A stretch of 64,000 nucleotides of DNA from positions 1 to 64,000 of the forward strand of contig QVRM01002267.1 of the NCBI GenBank assembly GCA_003439945.1. Reading direction: 5' to 3'. The stretch comes from Dermanyssus gallinae. Taxonomy: Eukaryota > Arthropoda > Arachnida > Mesostigmata > Dermanyssidae. A program made the position numbers and the translations under genes. The notes beneath the pieces were generated by a model, which did no database searches, was not told where the DNA came from, and worked only from the letters and a program-made list of their open reading frames with translations. This document shows, one piece after another, positions 46,562 to 59,330 of the stretch. How positions within the stretch are numbered: position 1 is the first letter of the stretch; each line of letters begins with the position of its first letter.

Positions 46562-47099
46562 AGACTCACTTGTATAGTCGAGCGCCAAAATAGCCGTACA
46601 AGGTATTCTAATCGGAGTTCCTAACCTCGAAAGGGTGCCTGTGTTATGCAAAGCACTTTTAACCGGTACCTTGTTAAGCGATCTGTATTTGAGGGAAGGT
46701 TACGAGAAGGTCATTTACGAAGTAAAAGTAGTTTTGAACGACGCCTTGAGAAATAGTTGTTCCAGAAAACGATTGGCCAAATATTCGTCACCTATGACTT
46801 GTTTCCGGTCGGCAAGTTGTATATCCTATACATCGCTCTGCTCTCACCATGAGAAACAGTGCCTTTAGATGCCTCTTCTCCCCTTGGAACCCCTGTTAGC
46901 AGATTATGTTGTCGTGCTACTGCTATTGAGGTTCCGTTTGTTGCAACAAAATCTAGAAGCGATGTTCTCGGACGCCATCAATGCATGAGGCTCTTGTGAT
47001 TCTCACTTGAAATTGGGTATTCTTTTATAATTTAACGATAACAAGTACAACTTTATATTATTGCTTAGGTATATTTCTTGAGAACGCACCTTGTGTGTA

Positions 47100-47140
<41 letters not shown>

Positions 47141-48277
47141 TTAAAAAATAAAAAAGGAGTACTTACTGCAGCGCTTGTCGTTGCACGTTCATAGGGGGAA
47201 CGCTGCGTCGGTGAGAGGAACTTTGGCCACTTGTTTATTTTCAGTTCGTTATGTGACACATTGTGATAACAGACAACATGGACAAATAAATTTGCCGGCG
47301 GGCTATGTCGGTCCATAAAAAAAAAATATATATATATATATATATCTACATCTATATATATACGTAGATACAGGTGCAGAGGTAACGTAGATACAGAAGG
47401 ACGGAGCAGAACCCGCTTGCGGCACTATTGCGGTTACCGTCCTCTCGATCCCACGGGGAACACGTGGTCAATAAGACGATGTCGTGCCCAATGGTAGGTC
47501 GGTGAACTGGCCGTACGTAACAGCATTTGGATATCACGTTTTTGTTACTTTACCATATATTACCAGGGACTTAATTCACACAAACACAGACCGTTCGCGG
47601 CAATGTGGCCTTTATAACTGAGTTTACGTTGGCTGTAGAGCCCCAGTTGCAGGACAGCAATTTTAATGCAAAAAAACTATATATCTACAAGTTGTACAGA
47701 CAGTTTTAAGAGCTTATATATAATTTATATATGTATATACCGTATAAATATATATATATATATATACGGTCTACATATTTTACCTTTGACGCTCATGTAT
47801 CATTAAGCTTAGATACTATTTCTTCCATTTCATATAGCCAGTGCACGTGATGCACTAGGTTGGTGTTTTTGAAACTTGGCGCCATAATCGTGCGACAAGC
47901 ACCGTTTCAAACTGGGACTGAGGTTACAACGGGTAGGTATGCGAACCCTTACTCTCATCCAGCGACACCGCAAACCCACGGTAGCGATATATTCGCCCGC
48001 AGCCACCATCCCAAGCGTCTACAAGCCGGTGATACATTGTTACCCTTGTGTAAGCATTACATTGTTCTGCACGGCGACGAAGTCTATCTATGTGTCACGA
48101 TTCTGTGATTCAGCACCACATACGCTCTACTAGTGGCCTCAGAGCGCCTTCTAGGACTCTTTAGGTAGGTCTAAAGATCTGTTGAAGAGCTTCTGCGATT
48201 GCCGCTGCTAAACTGGTATCAACATGCAACACTGCCACATGGTGATTTCGCGGCTCATCAAAACAGCGTGGTTGGTA

Positions 48278-48697
48278 TGGCTGTTCTAGCGGCGGTAACC
48301 TGGCTCGCTAGTTCGTCGCAAGCGGTTGCCGTCGAAAAGCAGAACAACAACAATAATAACAACAACAACAACGATGAGGGTGACACTGGCGACGGTAAAA
48401 TCTACCTGGAGCAATCGGCCGACACCAAGCAGGCCCATCATGGCAAAACCACATCTCTGCTGTGCTCAGTGGTCGAAGGCGATAGGGTAACGTTCACCTG
48501 GCTGAAGGATGGACATATTGTTGGCACCTCAACGCCGCTGTCGCAAAGTTCGTCGCAGAGGATTAGCGTGTACAGTGATGAGACGAGCTCGAAGTTGACA
48601 ATCCGAAAAGCGGCTGTCACGGATTCGGGAGAATACACGTGTGTGGCACGCAACCGCGCCTCAACGGCCAGAATGACGGTTCGACTCCGAGTTGAAG
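48278..48697 (+). CDS. sDscam-like cassette 2: signal peptide plus Ig domain in one exon
   Basis: An uninterrupted frame contains an ATG at 48278, a signal peptide (MAVLAAVTWLASSSQAVA), an acidic linker with a run of ten Asn from an AAC/AAT repeat, and one Ig domain: cysteine in SLLCSVVEGD, tryptophan in FTWLKDG, DSGEYTC, and a final RMTVRLRVEG. It ends at AAG|GTAATC in phase 1 like the other Ig exons. The frame is open upstream to 48199 without another ATG. In cassettes 3-5 the signal peptide is on a separate exon, so this copy has either lost the intron or kept an older arrangement. A cryptic acceptor upstream of the Ig, used with a distant signal exon, is the alternative. Confidence 0.8.
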
Positions 48698-49739
48698 GTA
48701 ATCGACAGGTATTTGGTAACAATAACAGACAAACCAAGAACATAGTTGGTTGTAAAAAAAAGTTCAAATTTAATTTTGCCATTTATAAAATGTCACAGTT
48801 AAACACTCTCTTCTCGTTAGGGTCGTGCAAACGGTGACTTTAAATTTGTATGACTACTCTTGTGCCGGTATTTCCGGCAGGAATGAACAATCGCTGTTTA
48901 TTTCACGCAAAATGTTGTTTGAAGTGAGAAATTAAATTAGACACAATCGAGAAGTGTTGAGGAAGTATCCCTTAGGCGTAACAGTAGGGTAAACTTGAGA
49001 CAGGCTAAAAGACTAATGAAGAAGAAGACGCTCTAATATATTCTTATTATATGGAGAGTTATATATTCGTATGTGAATTGTTCGAGATGTTATAGAGTTT
49101 ATAGTCAAACATCTCAATAGTTGAATCAGTATGAAAACATCAGCTGAAAAAGACTAATTATTGGAGCTTTGATAAAGTAGATATGATTTCTATCTGGCGG
49201 GTAAAATAAAAAAAAACTGTTTACTTATCCAACTTTATGAACCTTGTGAGATGAGGCGGGATTTTAACGGACCTGTAGATATAAGGAGGTCTAATGGCTT
49301 AAGTGCTGATTTGGACGTATTACTTTGGTACGAAATCTTGAGCTTCAATTTGGATCTGGGAGATGCTTTCAGTAATTTTGTTGCATGGGGTTATCAAACG
49401 ATCGATGAAAACTGAACATTAGGCGTTTCATCGCCAACGCTACCCCTTGATATTTGCAGTCACGACGTCACTCATTATTATAACAGTATTAGCGCATTAA
49501 AACTTTAGCTATGCCTATATGTGTCAATGCATAGCCAGTTAGTGTCAGTAAGTTTATTTACGGTTATTAAGTTACGGGTTGAGGCTCGAATTTTTGGATG
49601 ATCTTTGCCACCTACAGACTTGGCCTTCTCAGTATTTTTGTACGGGAATCAAACGTCAAAGCGGTGATCTGTTGTGCAGCATCGGTATCTATTTGCTTTT
49701 TCCGTCTTATTATCAGTCCAATAATTTATCTCTCTGTCG

Positions 49740-49776
<37 letters not shown>

Positions 49777-50639
49777 TTATTAGGCGGTGAACGACCCCTT
49801 CAGGTTATTCAATTGAGGTCGTTCCTTAGACCTCAACTAGTTAAAATGAATAGATCGACAATACTCCAGCCCATGATTGGTGCATCTGTCGTGTACGCTA
49901 ACGAACGACCTCGCATATGATAAGCGTTTGTCTTGAAGACAGACGGCGGTTCTTCGGTATAGAATTCAGGTCTCTCGACACATATACAACGATGCTTTTT
50001 GATACGCAGCTTACGCGTTGTCGTCAAATATGGCAGCCAACATGTATGCATATGATCATGCAATCAACTCTGATATACTACCCTCCGTCAGTACTGTATG
50101 TACATATAAGAATCCTACAGGTCCTTGTCTTACTTGAGGATGAAAGAAAATATTTTACAAAACATATTTTACAGAAAGCGTCTATAAATGTTTTCGACAT
50201 ACATGCTACCTCCTTGCCATCCCTCCCTAATGGGTCAACCCATAAAGGCCTTTGCTTAGAAATAGTGGGCCAAAATTAGCTACCACATTTTCACATCAGG
50301 TTGAACGGTGTGGTGAGCGGCATCTTGATCGCGGCTCACCAGACCGTCTCTTAGATAGATCAGGTAGTAAACCTTTTCACCTGGCGCATAGCCAAACGAA
50401 TCGCTTCGAATAGTCCCCCATCACAACATACAAGTAGAAGCCGCATATTCTAAAAAGCATAACCTTCAGTCCAGCATGGTTTTTAAATTTAGATCTTGAG
50501 GCAATAATCTCACTTTTTTAGGAAGATTAACTGGTAAAATGTGTGATGCACATTGATAAAGCCACGGTACTGCGGATAAACCTGGTTAAATCCCGTCGCC
50601 CCGTTCGCCCCGGCGGATGGCTGTAGCACTGTCTTCTTG

Positions 50640-50935
50640 AGATTACGTCACTTGGCTCGACCATTCATTTCAAGACAAATTATGCGAATTTTCTTCCCAT
50701 AGACCGGGAGCGCATTCACAATCTTCGGGCTTAGCATGTTAGGAGACTTCCCAGTTTTAGGTTCAGAGAGACTTAATGTTGAAAAAGGCGCAGTGCATTT
50801 AGCCGCCAGCTTCTCCTGAGTTGCACATACGGCATGTTGGGAAGTCAGCATTGTCAGTGGGACATAGGTATCGTTCAAAGCATCCATCGTGGCCCGTCAG
50901 AAGAAGCGAGTGGACAGGTTTAAGGCTGTAGCATT
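50640..50935 (-). mobile_element. LINE C-terminal fragment
   Basis: The minus strand reads VHSLLLTGHDGCFERYLCPT, then DNADFPTCRMCNSGEAGG, the same LTGHxxFxxYL plus cysteine arrangement as at 17.9 kb. A stop follows; the remaining 79-codon frame overlaps it in another phase. Confidence 0.5.
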
Positions 50936-51176
50936 TTTTGACATCTTAGAGTATTGATTTCGTCAAGTCTTCGGGGTGACCGGCTGGATAACCTTCCATT
51001 AACTGCCCCCTAGTACAATCGCTGGGAAGCCAGGCAATCTGATTTGGATGAAATGTTTTTATTCCATAAAAGTTCTCGTATGGCTGCTGTGGCTGCCGTG
51101 TCATTGGCCCGCGCGATTGGGTGCACCATAGGTTTTTGTGTCTAGTTAGGGGGGAGGGAGACGAGATTATCCGGAC

Positions 51177-51213
<37 letters not shown>

Positions 51214-51338
51214 TTACCTTGTTGTTTAATTTCTGTATAGTGTGTCCACAAGGGATAATTGGCAAAAAAAAAGAGAATTGCCTGTGTTGAGCATCAATAT
51301 TTCCTTCTAGCATAATTTGCAACAACACACATATATAT

Positions 51339-51375
<37 letters not shown>

Positions 51376-53994
51376 CTTGGTATTTCGCGTCTACGGGTGC
51401 TATTAGATGATAACGTAATTTCTAATTAAGAGGAAAGAGATGGAAAGTCGGCGCCTTCGTGATTCAACTTCAAATCGATAGTTTACCCTAATTCTACATA
51501 CTTTCTGGCAGCAGATAAATATTACATTAAGACTGTGAGTGTCAGTAAAAACACACCGAAAGAGTTCACAGCCATTCATCCAGCCAACGCCGGTTCTACT
51601 GTAGGAATACTTCGATCTACATCTACTTCGGCCCCCCTATAGCAAGTGGTGACCACCTTTTAATAGGACTATCGCTAAGGTAGAATCTGGCAAACTGTGT
51701 TCATTATTTCAACATTATTTGTTAAATGTTTGCCAAAATTCAGTTTGCGAGTTTGAAGGCCACTATCACCGCAAAATCGGAGTTGAAATGTGAGTGTTTA
51801 TATATATAAATATATATAGATCTGAAATGCAAATAATGTTTTTTTTTATTAGAAAGGCATATATATATACATATATATACAAACTACGTGCTAGTTATTT
51901 GAAATAGACGCACCTGCTTGTCTTACCTTTAAGTCTGTCATTATTGATATAGTCATAGTTGCGGTATTGTTGTCAAACACGTTAGACGGTACACTGAAGT
52001 GGCAGGGGGCCTGGTTGACATCATTCATTCTCGAGCACAGTGTCTAGTGAACGGGTTCCTCATGGTAGGTATCTCAAGAGGTGCTTGTCTCAAGCACACA
52101 ATGATGGCCCTTTTGGATGACGCTATTTTTCACTATCAGCATCAACATTGCGGTCGTTGTCGTCACCCTAAATCGGACCCGATCACCTTTGTTTTGTGGT
52201 AATAGACGTTACAGCACAATTGTTGTTGTCCCCACCAACGACAGATTCTTCTACGCCGCGCACCGTGTTGGAGAATGCCGATAACGGCCTATCGTTCGAT
52301 TCGATATGACTGTCGCCTCTTTTTATACTTTTTCTCGTTGGCGAATTTGGCATTAGTGACCTGATGGTTAGGCTAGTGCTTTTCATAAGATGCAATGATG
52401 CGCATAATAGTGGCATCAGTGTTCGTGTCTCTGTGCCATATGGCTAAATGCTATACAGATCGATAAACAAAAGTCTTCCTTAGAAGATTGTCCTTCTAAG
52501 GACTTTCGTGGAGGAACAACTTACGCTGTGTGCATGTGATCCGTATGACGTTTAGTCTCACTCGTCGAAATACCGTTAGGTATACGCACGTTCGTCGCTC
52601 TCTTACGATGTCGCCGGGTGAAAAGCAGTTGACTGCGAAAAGCGGTGTGATGGTGGCCTATTTTTCTATTCAGTCTTTTAGAACTTAAAAAAAAAACAAT
52701 ATTGCAACACTAGTTCTGTCACAATGTGAATAAAAACAAGCGGAATCTATCACCACCCCAAGTGTTTGAATGCACTTTGATGCGTAACATACGTACACTT
52801 ATGCAAATAATATTTTTTGTAAGCTTATTATGCTGTTCTAATATGTGAAGTTAAAGAATTTGCATAATATTAGCTGGCATTGCTGGTATAGCATATTCAT
52901 AATTAGGGCACGTATATTCTAATATATGTACGTAGATTTTTGTATATATATATATATACAACATAGCACACCAATTTTGGTTCAGGTAGAACAGTCATAT
53001 TACTTATACCTGTGTGTCTCTCGCATCATGTCACAGAACACCGTGATATATACATATGTCATAGCGAAATGCGTAATTGTCATACCGGACCGTACACTGC
53101 TCTTCTACTGGAATATTTTATCGAAACTACTAAAAAATTAGTTATTACAAATACCTTTCTGTATATGAGCTAGAATCGTCATTATGATAATAAATGATGC
53201 ATTGTCTATCGTTTTTATTAAATTCAATACAAATTGGGATTGGTTGTACATTTTTAAGAGTTCACTGTTTTTTGGAGCTTGTTTGTTATCTGCACTAACG
53301 TATACATAAAATAGACACCACATTTTTTTTCACACACACCCTTTAGCAGGGGGGCTTTATTACAACCACAGATAAGTGCTCTAATATCAACAAACAGCTG
53401 CTTTATGCTTACTATTTAGCGTCACGTCGTATATCGATGATTTGTCTATAACAATTATACAAACACTAATGACTAATATAATTCTGTTACCTTTTCCTTT
53501 TCATTCCGTTCAACTTGACTACCATGGGTAGCATAACAAAATTGATATCGAGTCACCTTTAGCGATATGGAAGCTCTAGCGACACGCATCAGCTAAGCAG
53601 CATCTAAAAGTTGTATTCATTATAATCGGCCTGAACTTTTTCTTGAGGTCCCGTCTGCTGCAAAATCTGTCGTCTGGTGCACTGGGCAGTACGGCCGGAC
53701 GACTAGCAGACGCCATTGCCAAAAAAGTTGATGTGCTCAGATGGGGCTCGCCCCATCTCGTCTTTTGAGCTTTGAGCCGTTAGTGGACAAGGTGCTGGAG
53801 CTTGGTTACATGCCCTACCCTGTCCGCGAATTGGGACTGTTTTTTGCCGAAGAGACGACGCGCACCTGTGGCTTAGTGTTGACCTGGTCGTGCCCCACCG
53901 ATCGAGCACCGAGATCTGCTGGTTTTTCCTGTGTACTGGCCTTCAGCGTCTCTGAATAGGGCTTGACAATCTCACTTTAGCAAGCTCTAAGCGT

Positions 53995-54396
53995 GGCCAC
54001 AGACTTGTTTTGGACGCAACTGTAACCGACTCATTAGCCGTTTCGATGGTCGGTGCAGGCGCGGACCCAACAGATCATGCCTCCAGGTTAGCAGACGCTA
54101 ACAAAAGCAGAAAATACTCTAGCGTTGGATGTCTGCACCAATTTTGTTTGTTGGGGTTCGAGTTAATGGAAGGTCTAGACCCTCTTTCGCTTCAGCGCGT
54201 GAGTAAAAGCCTTCACCTTTCGACGGAAACTTCGAGAGCATCCGAGCTCTTGCGACAGAGGCTGTCGTTTGACATTCAATGATGAACTGCAGCACTTGTT
54301 CAGGACACACTGATTCCGTGACTGCACGCGCGGGAGAGAATTTTTCACTCCAAAGTGCTAGCATTGCAAATTTATTTTAATAAACAAGTATAGACA

Positions 54397-54399
<3 letters not shown>
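53995..54399 (+). mobile_element. LINE B family 3' fragment, copy 3, ending in (TA)n
   Basis: The frame 54010-54282 reads LDATVTDSLAVSMVGAGADP, RKYSSVGCLHQFC and LLRQRLSFDIQ, parallel to the LINE B C-terminal domain. The 3' UTR ends at 54399 directly against (TA)n at 54400-54441, as in the 8.2-kb copy. The sequence from about 53640 to 53990 may belong to it, but I could not align it. Confidence 0.65.

Positions 54400-54441
<42 letters not shown>
54400..54441. repeat. (TA)n at the 3' end of LINE B copy 3
   Basis: TA run directly after the element 3' UTR, followed by TTA/TAT-rich DNA up to 54560. Confidence 0.95.
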
Positions 54442-54444
<3 letters not shown>

Positions 54445-55635
54445 TTATTATTATTATTATTACTATTATTGTGTGTTAGAGAAGTATAATTGGGACGTGT
54501 GAATCTGTATTCTAATAATAATATTAACTATTATTATTATTATATATTTTTTATTATTATTAATGGTATTATTGCTACCAGATCGATTATGCACACCGTT
54601 ATTATCAGTCGAGTAATGAACACATTACGAATATAATTATTATTGATTGCAGTTGTTTTGTTGTGTCACTGTTGTCGTTGTCGACGGCGCTTGTTGTTGT
54701 TGTCGTCGCGAACAGAATATGTGTTTCATGATAGATCGGCCTAGCAAAGGTCGGAACGGTCGGAGTCGACACACTATTTGACGAATTGGGCGGGTTTTTT
54801 TTGTCAGTGTGGACGCGCTTGGTTGGCACGCAACCCTTAAAGGGGACGACAAACAACTTGGACACGGCACCACTAAGTGGTAGCGGCGAAGCGGTGATGT
54901 CCTCGGAGCGATACCCTCCCTATCCCAACACGTTGACGTTACCACCGTCTGCCCTGTCCATGCGACGCTGCTCAACGATGATCTAGTAGCGGTGACAGTA
55001 GTCGCACGAAGAAGAGAAGAATAACCTGGGCAGTGATGATGATCCCTCTAATGGTACCTTCCCCATCTATCCGCGTGTCCTCACCAAAAATCTCTCAGAG
55101 TCGCCTCTCTCTCTCTCTCCATACCTTAGCGCTACTGTTTCGTGTGTTTTGTCCATAGAAACAGGCAGAGAGCAATAAATATGGGGAGGGCGGATGAGAC
55201 AAGAGATCAGAGAAAGAAATAGAAGTGGCATACGAGGGCGAGGAAGGGAGAGGAATGAGTACTATGTGTTGTGAACTGTCTGGAAGCGTTTGTCTGACTA
55301 ATTGGTCACTCGCTTATAGGTTCTCTGGTCTTCCACGTCTGCTGGATATTGTTGTTATTGCTGTTGCTGTTTGCGTAGACATGGGAAAGCCAATTTCTTT
55401 CTACCGCTTGCATTTCTTTGCCAACGTCTCCGTATGCAGTTCAGCGATGCACCGGCTCGCTTTAACATCGGCGTCGCCCAAGTGCGCGGCTTATGCTTGT
55501 GTTAACGCTTTTATATTTTCTCCTGAACGCCCGCTGATCCCCCCTGCCCGGACAACAGGAAAGTCGGTGCTAAATATATAGCAAATAATGACTGAAAGAG
55601 GTTAAACAACTGGACAAATGGGCGAGGGCAGACCG

Positions 55636-55679
<44 letters not shown>
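55636..55679. repeat. (TA)n microsatellite
   Basis: TA run with one C interruption. The flanks show no gene. Confidence 0.95.
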
Positions 55680-56281
55680 AAGCGTAGATTAATGATGACC
55701 TTCAAGATTTCATATTAAATCGCAAGCATCAATAGTGCAGGAAATCAAGGGAAAGTTAAGCAAGACAAAAATTTCGTGCCCTATCACCATTAGTAAGAAT
55801 AGCTATCGTATCGGCTAACTTTAAGAAGTTAGATGCTGGTACACAACTCAATATCGTGCGCACACACGCAGCGGAATAGCAAACGAAGACGCGCTCCAAG
55901 ACGCGCCCGGAGGAGGCACAAGAACCCAAAAGAGAGCTGCACGAAAACTATACCGTACGAGAGGAAGAAAGTGACGTGTAGACGATATAGACGCTTTCCT
56001 TAATGAAGCTACGCCATGGGAGCGGTGGTTACTGGGGTACTTCGAGGAAAATCAGCAGTCGTGATACTTCTAAAGGTACTTGGACGCGTAGAACAGCGAT
56101 CGTACCAATGCCCCTGCTACCGATACCAGACACCAGTCGGGCACGATTCTTGAAGACGTCAGTGATTTGTTGTATCAGCGATACCTCGACTTACTACCTG
56201 CAGCGTAGCATCGGCCCTTGCAGCAAATAAGAAACGATCGGCATGGCTTGAGAAGATGACCCAGGTTGGATAAAGTACACT

Positions 56282-56285
56282 CATA

Positions 56286-56318
<33 letters not shown>

Positions 56319-56319
56319 T
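56282..56319. repeat. (TA)n left of the solitary LINE A 3' end
   Basis: TA run with one G, directly before TTAAGGCGAGCACTGCC. Confidence 0.95.
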
Positions 56320-56323
56320 TAAG

Positions 56324-56383
56324 GCGAGCACTGCCGAGTGTGCAAACGTATTGTAAATGATTAATAAATCATCACAATATTTT
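56324..56383 (+). mobile_element. solitary 3' end of LINE A family inside (TA)n
   Basis: About 60 bases match 8066-8126 with few changes, but nothing of the coding region is present, so it is an extreme 5' truncation. (TA)n stands immediately upstream (56282-56319) and CTATATGTGTGTGTGTG immediately downstream. Confidence 0.7.
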
Positions 56384-57426
56384 CTATATGTGTGTGTGTG
56401 TGCATATCGGTACGCATGTGTCTGATAATTGTGTATACATTTAAAAAAATTATATCTACGAGTATATGCCCTAGTGGTCAATTGCCAACAATGCACCGGA
56501 TGGCATTGGGCCATCTGCTGCGCATGTTGGTGGCGATCATGAGCAATGAGGAATATCGAGGTAAACGGTGAGGATAGAAAAGATACATACACAGCCAATG
56601 GCGGTCGCAATGACGGACGGACGGACAGAGGCGGCTGTGGCAATGGCGGCCGCTGCTGCTGCTGTAACAGCTTGAAGCAAAACGACGTTTGCTTCTTCTA
56701 CCGCTCAGAGGTGTCGTCCTTTCCTGATCATCCATCTCGCGCTGATCCCTGGATCGCCGGACAAGAGCCAAGATAGTGGTGGTGAATGTAGGTGGTGTCG
56801 TTCGACCGAGAGAGTCAGAGTCGGTGAGACTCGACAGTCTTTGTAGCAGCTGTGTTGATGCTGCGTAATGCTGATTAATCCCTTTTCGTGTAGTAGTAGT
56901 AGTGTAGTAGTAGCGGTGGTGGTAGTGGAAGTGATGTGGTGGAGGTGGCGGCGGCCGCCAGTTAAACGGCGGCTTTTCACGTTTGTCAATTTGAGGTGCT
57001 CCGAGAGACACGTAGCGCTTGAAGAAGCAGCGCCTTACACGAAACAAACTATGACTCCTGCCCATATGAATAGAACGTAGATCTCTTCTACGTATCCTTT
57101 CTACGTGTCTTCTACGGACCTTCAACGTATTCCAGTAGTACTGTTACCCCTACTAGGGCTACTCTAGGAGCATGCTGCCACAACATCCGACCCGATGTGC
57201 TAACCTGTTGGATAGATGGAGTGCAACGGAGGATTCTCACGAGTGCTTTGTCAGTTGCTAGCGCGAATGTATTCTGCGCAATTGTATCGTGTACGCACGT
57301 GACGATCATGCGTAATGCACAATTAACCAGTTAGTGGCATTCATTAAACACTTGAGAGACAACGATCTAATTAGACACCTGAGTTGTTGGATAATTACGC
57401 GTGTGCCGCAGCATAGTGCAGTGAAA

Positions 57427-57514
57427 ATGGCTGGACTTCAAGGTTTCAAGATCGTAGATCTGCTGTTATGCGTACTTGTTGGAATGTTTCCGCTGTTTTG
57501 TCTCGCAGAGTCAA
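57427..57514 (+). CDS. sDscam-like cassette 3, signal-peptide exon
   Basis: The ATG at 57427 is followed by a short polar start (MAGLQGFK), a long hydrophobic core (LLLCVLVGMFPLFCLA) and ES. It ends at CAA|GTAAGA in phase 1. The intron to the Ig exon is only 317 bases and contains a (TA)n tract at 57546-57592. The GC-richer DNA at about 56.5-57.1 kb upstream may hold its promoter. The Ig exon it serves is broken in this sequence. Confidence 0.75.
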
Positions 57515-57543
57515 GTAAGATTATCCATGTATATACACACACA

Positions 57544-57545
<2 letters not shown>

Positions 57546-57592
<47 letters not shown>
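57546..57592. repeat. (TA)n in the cassette 3 intron
   Basis: 47 bases of TA, 31 bases after the signal-peptide exon donor. Confidence 0.95.
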
Positions 57593-57831
57593 GTAGTGAA
57601 GAAGCTTGCAGAGCGCTCCACAGCCCTGGCTCGTATAGAAGAATAAGAAATCAATCACTTGTCCGCCTTTAAGCGTTCACTTTGGCCAACATTGATCTGC
57701 TGTTGCTCTAATACTACAGGAATAGTGAGAAGCTTTATTTGACCTCTGCCAGCTAGACTAGTAGAAACCAGAAGAAGCTTTGAGCTGCTCAGAAAAGGCA
57801 GCTTTACTAGCAGAGAAGAGCGTGCTTGCAG

Positions 57832-58111
57832 AAGTTCTTGACGTGACACCACCTCGCACCGTGGAAGTTGGCGAGCAAGTTGCTTTCTCGTGCACCTACC
57901 TTCGGGCACGTCATCGAGTCCCTTGCTGTGGAGCAGAGACGGCCAGCAGCTCTCTGCAGGATCTCGGACCTACCTCGTCGAAAGCAGCATCACCTCAACG
58001 CTCGTCCTGAAGGATGTTGGCTACGAAGACGCCGGGCGACTACTCGTGCACGACAATCGAAGCCGACTAGCAGTACTGTCCTCCTTGCCAATACGTCGCT
58101 CATAGTTCTAG
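57832..58111 (+). pseudogene. sDscam-like cassette 3, Ig exon with frameshifts
   Basis: An Ig domain spread over all three frames between acceptor GCTTGCAG and donor CTAG|GTTTGT. The first frame reads VTPPRTVEVGEQVAFSCTYL with cysteine 1. The second gives LLWSRDGQQLSAG and TSTLVLKDVGYEDAG. The third gives DYSCTT with cysteine 2, and the final strand returns in another frame as STVLLANTSLIVLG. The exon is 280 bases, one more than a phase-1 symmetric exon allows, in line with a net single-base gain from about three indels. Splice sites and all Ig landmarks are kept. It may be a decaying pseudo-cassette or a good exon spoiled by assembly indels. Confidence 0.75.
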
Positions 58112-58644
58112 GTTTGTTGTTCAATATTTCTAGACTCGGCAGGGTCTTCTCGTTACCGTTTCTTGTTTATCTGCATACATGGCAGTGGTTGACTTACTAG
58201 TAGAGGAAAAACACATTGAGATTCGCATCACCGTAATTGATTGAGGTGTGTCATACATGAAATACATGCCACGCCTGCATGCAAAAACAAAAGATGCGAT
58301 GCACATTATGTGCATCGGTACCTGTTCCATACTTTATTCGAAATAGCTAACAAGGACTTCTAGCAAACAAGATTCGACGCAATCTACATGATTGCCCCCA
58401 TGCTTGTAATTTTTACAAGCTTCCAGGTGCCCTTCGCGAGCCGTTATCAATAATATTTTACATTTCATTCAAAGATGAGGAACTGCCAACTGTTGTTTGT
58501 TTAATCTATTAAAACACCTGTTTTTAAATAGGGGATTCAAGAGCTACTTGGCCGATTAAAAAGTGAAATTGTCCCATCGCTTAGGGGTGTATCGCCTGTC
58601 TAATCATGAAGACGATTATTGCTGATATAATTTATGAGTATTTG

Positions 58645-59330
58645 GCGAGAGCTTGACATCCTGATTAACCCCAAAGTCAACACGGGTTCACAGTGAAAAA
58701 GTCAACAAGAACCCAACTGCTTCAGGTGCCTTCAGGTGCTTTAAAAATATTTTTGGGGCTCGAGCTCTTAACCAAGTGTATTATGACATTATAGTCATGA
58801 AGTTGTCAGTGTTGAGACGTTCAACAATAAGAAGGAATTGGGTCGCAAATAAGACATTAGTAACGGGCTTAGCTGCGGGATTGCTTTGGCGTTGAGATAG
58901 AGCATTCTGTTTCAAATGCTGCAAGTTTTCTAGAGTCACCCAGGGACCTTGTTTTGGTTTGCCGCTCTGCCTTATATTTATCGGGATATTGAAATACTCT
59001 CGCAAGACCTATTGATTAAACATAAGATGCATACTGACGACTTAAAAATCTAAGCGGAAGACAATAATGTAAGGTTCTGCAGAGCGCTCCAGACTGCGAT
59101 AGATTTCATATGACGCAGGTCTGCCTTAAACAAAATGATGATACAACTACAGAAACAGTGCGTTCTTCACGCGTGCCAGAAGAATCATAATTATTCTTAA
59201 ATAGTATACTTATAGCAAGGGTATCTTCCTACAATCACCTTGAAGTCTTATTTGCTGCAGATTTTCAATTTAGAATACACACCTTAGATACAGCAAAATC
59301 AGCGTCGCACATTTCTTAGCTTATACTGCG
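58645..59330 (+). mobile_element. degenerate LINE reverse-transcriptase remnant
   Basis: Three landmarks in order: SQHGFTVKKSTRTQLLQ near 58675-58725, HTDDLKI near 59029-59050 (the catalytic box with T in place of A) and RVSSYNHLEVLFAADFQFRI near 59220-59275. These match the RT palm and thumb of CR1/L2/jockey-type elements. Many stops. It lies between cassettes 3 and 4. Confidence 0.6.

Larger units (their letters stand above)
36216..48277. other. 12-kb interval between cassettes 1 and 2
   Basis: Holds TA and GTT/CAA tracts, one SINE (38.2 kb), two solitary retroelement ends (39.7 and 45.8 kb), an unknown repeat (42.7 kb) and a doubtful minus-strand exon (45.2 kb). No further Ig or signal-peptide exon was recognised. 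Confidence 0.5.
48698..57426. other. 8.7-kb interval between cassettes 2 and 3
   Basis: Holds TA tracts, a LINE fragment (50.7 kb), LINE B copy 3 (54.0 kb) and the solitary LINE A end (56.3 kb). 54.6-55.1 and 56.5-57.1 kb are GC-richer with trinucleotide repeats and may be regulatory. No Ig exon recognised. Confidence 0.5.

Noticed and set aside
56030..56075. GYFEENQQS reading as the missing glutamine synthetase exon
   Set aside because: Followed at once by a stop and without the DRRP and NCDP residues; it is also 44 kb away, beyond other genes.
56478..57125. 215-codon minus-strand frame
   Set aside because: Low-complexity Arg/Thr/Tyr/Pro-rich reading of trinucleotide repeats; no family match.
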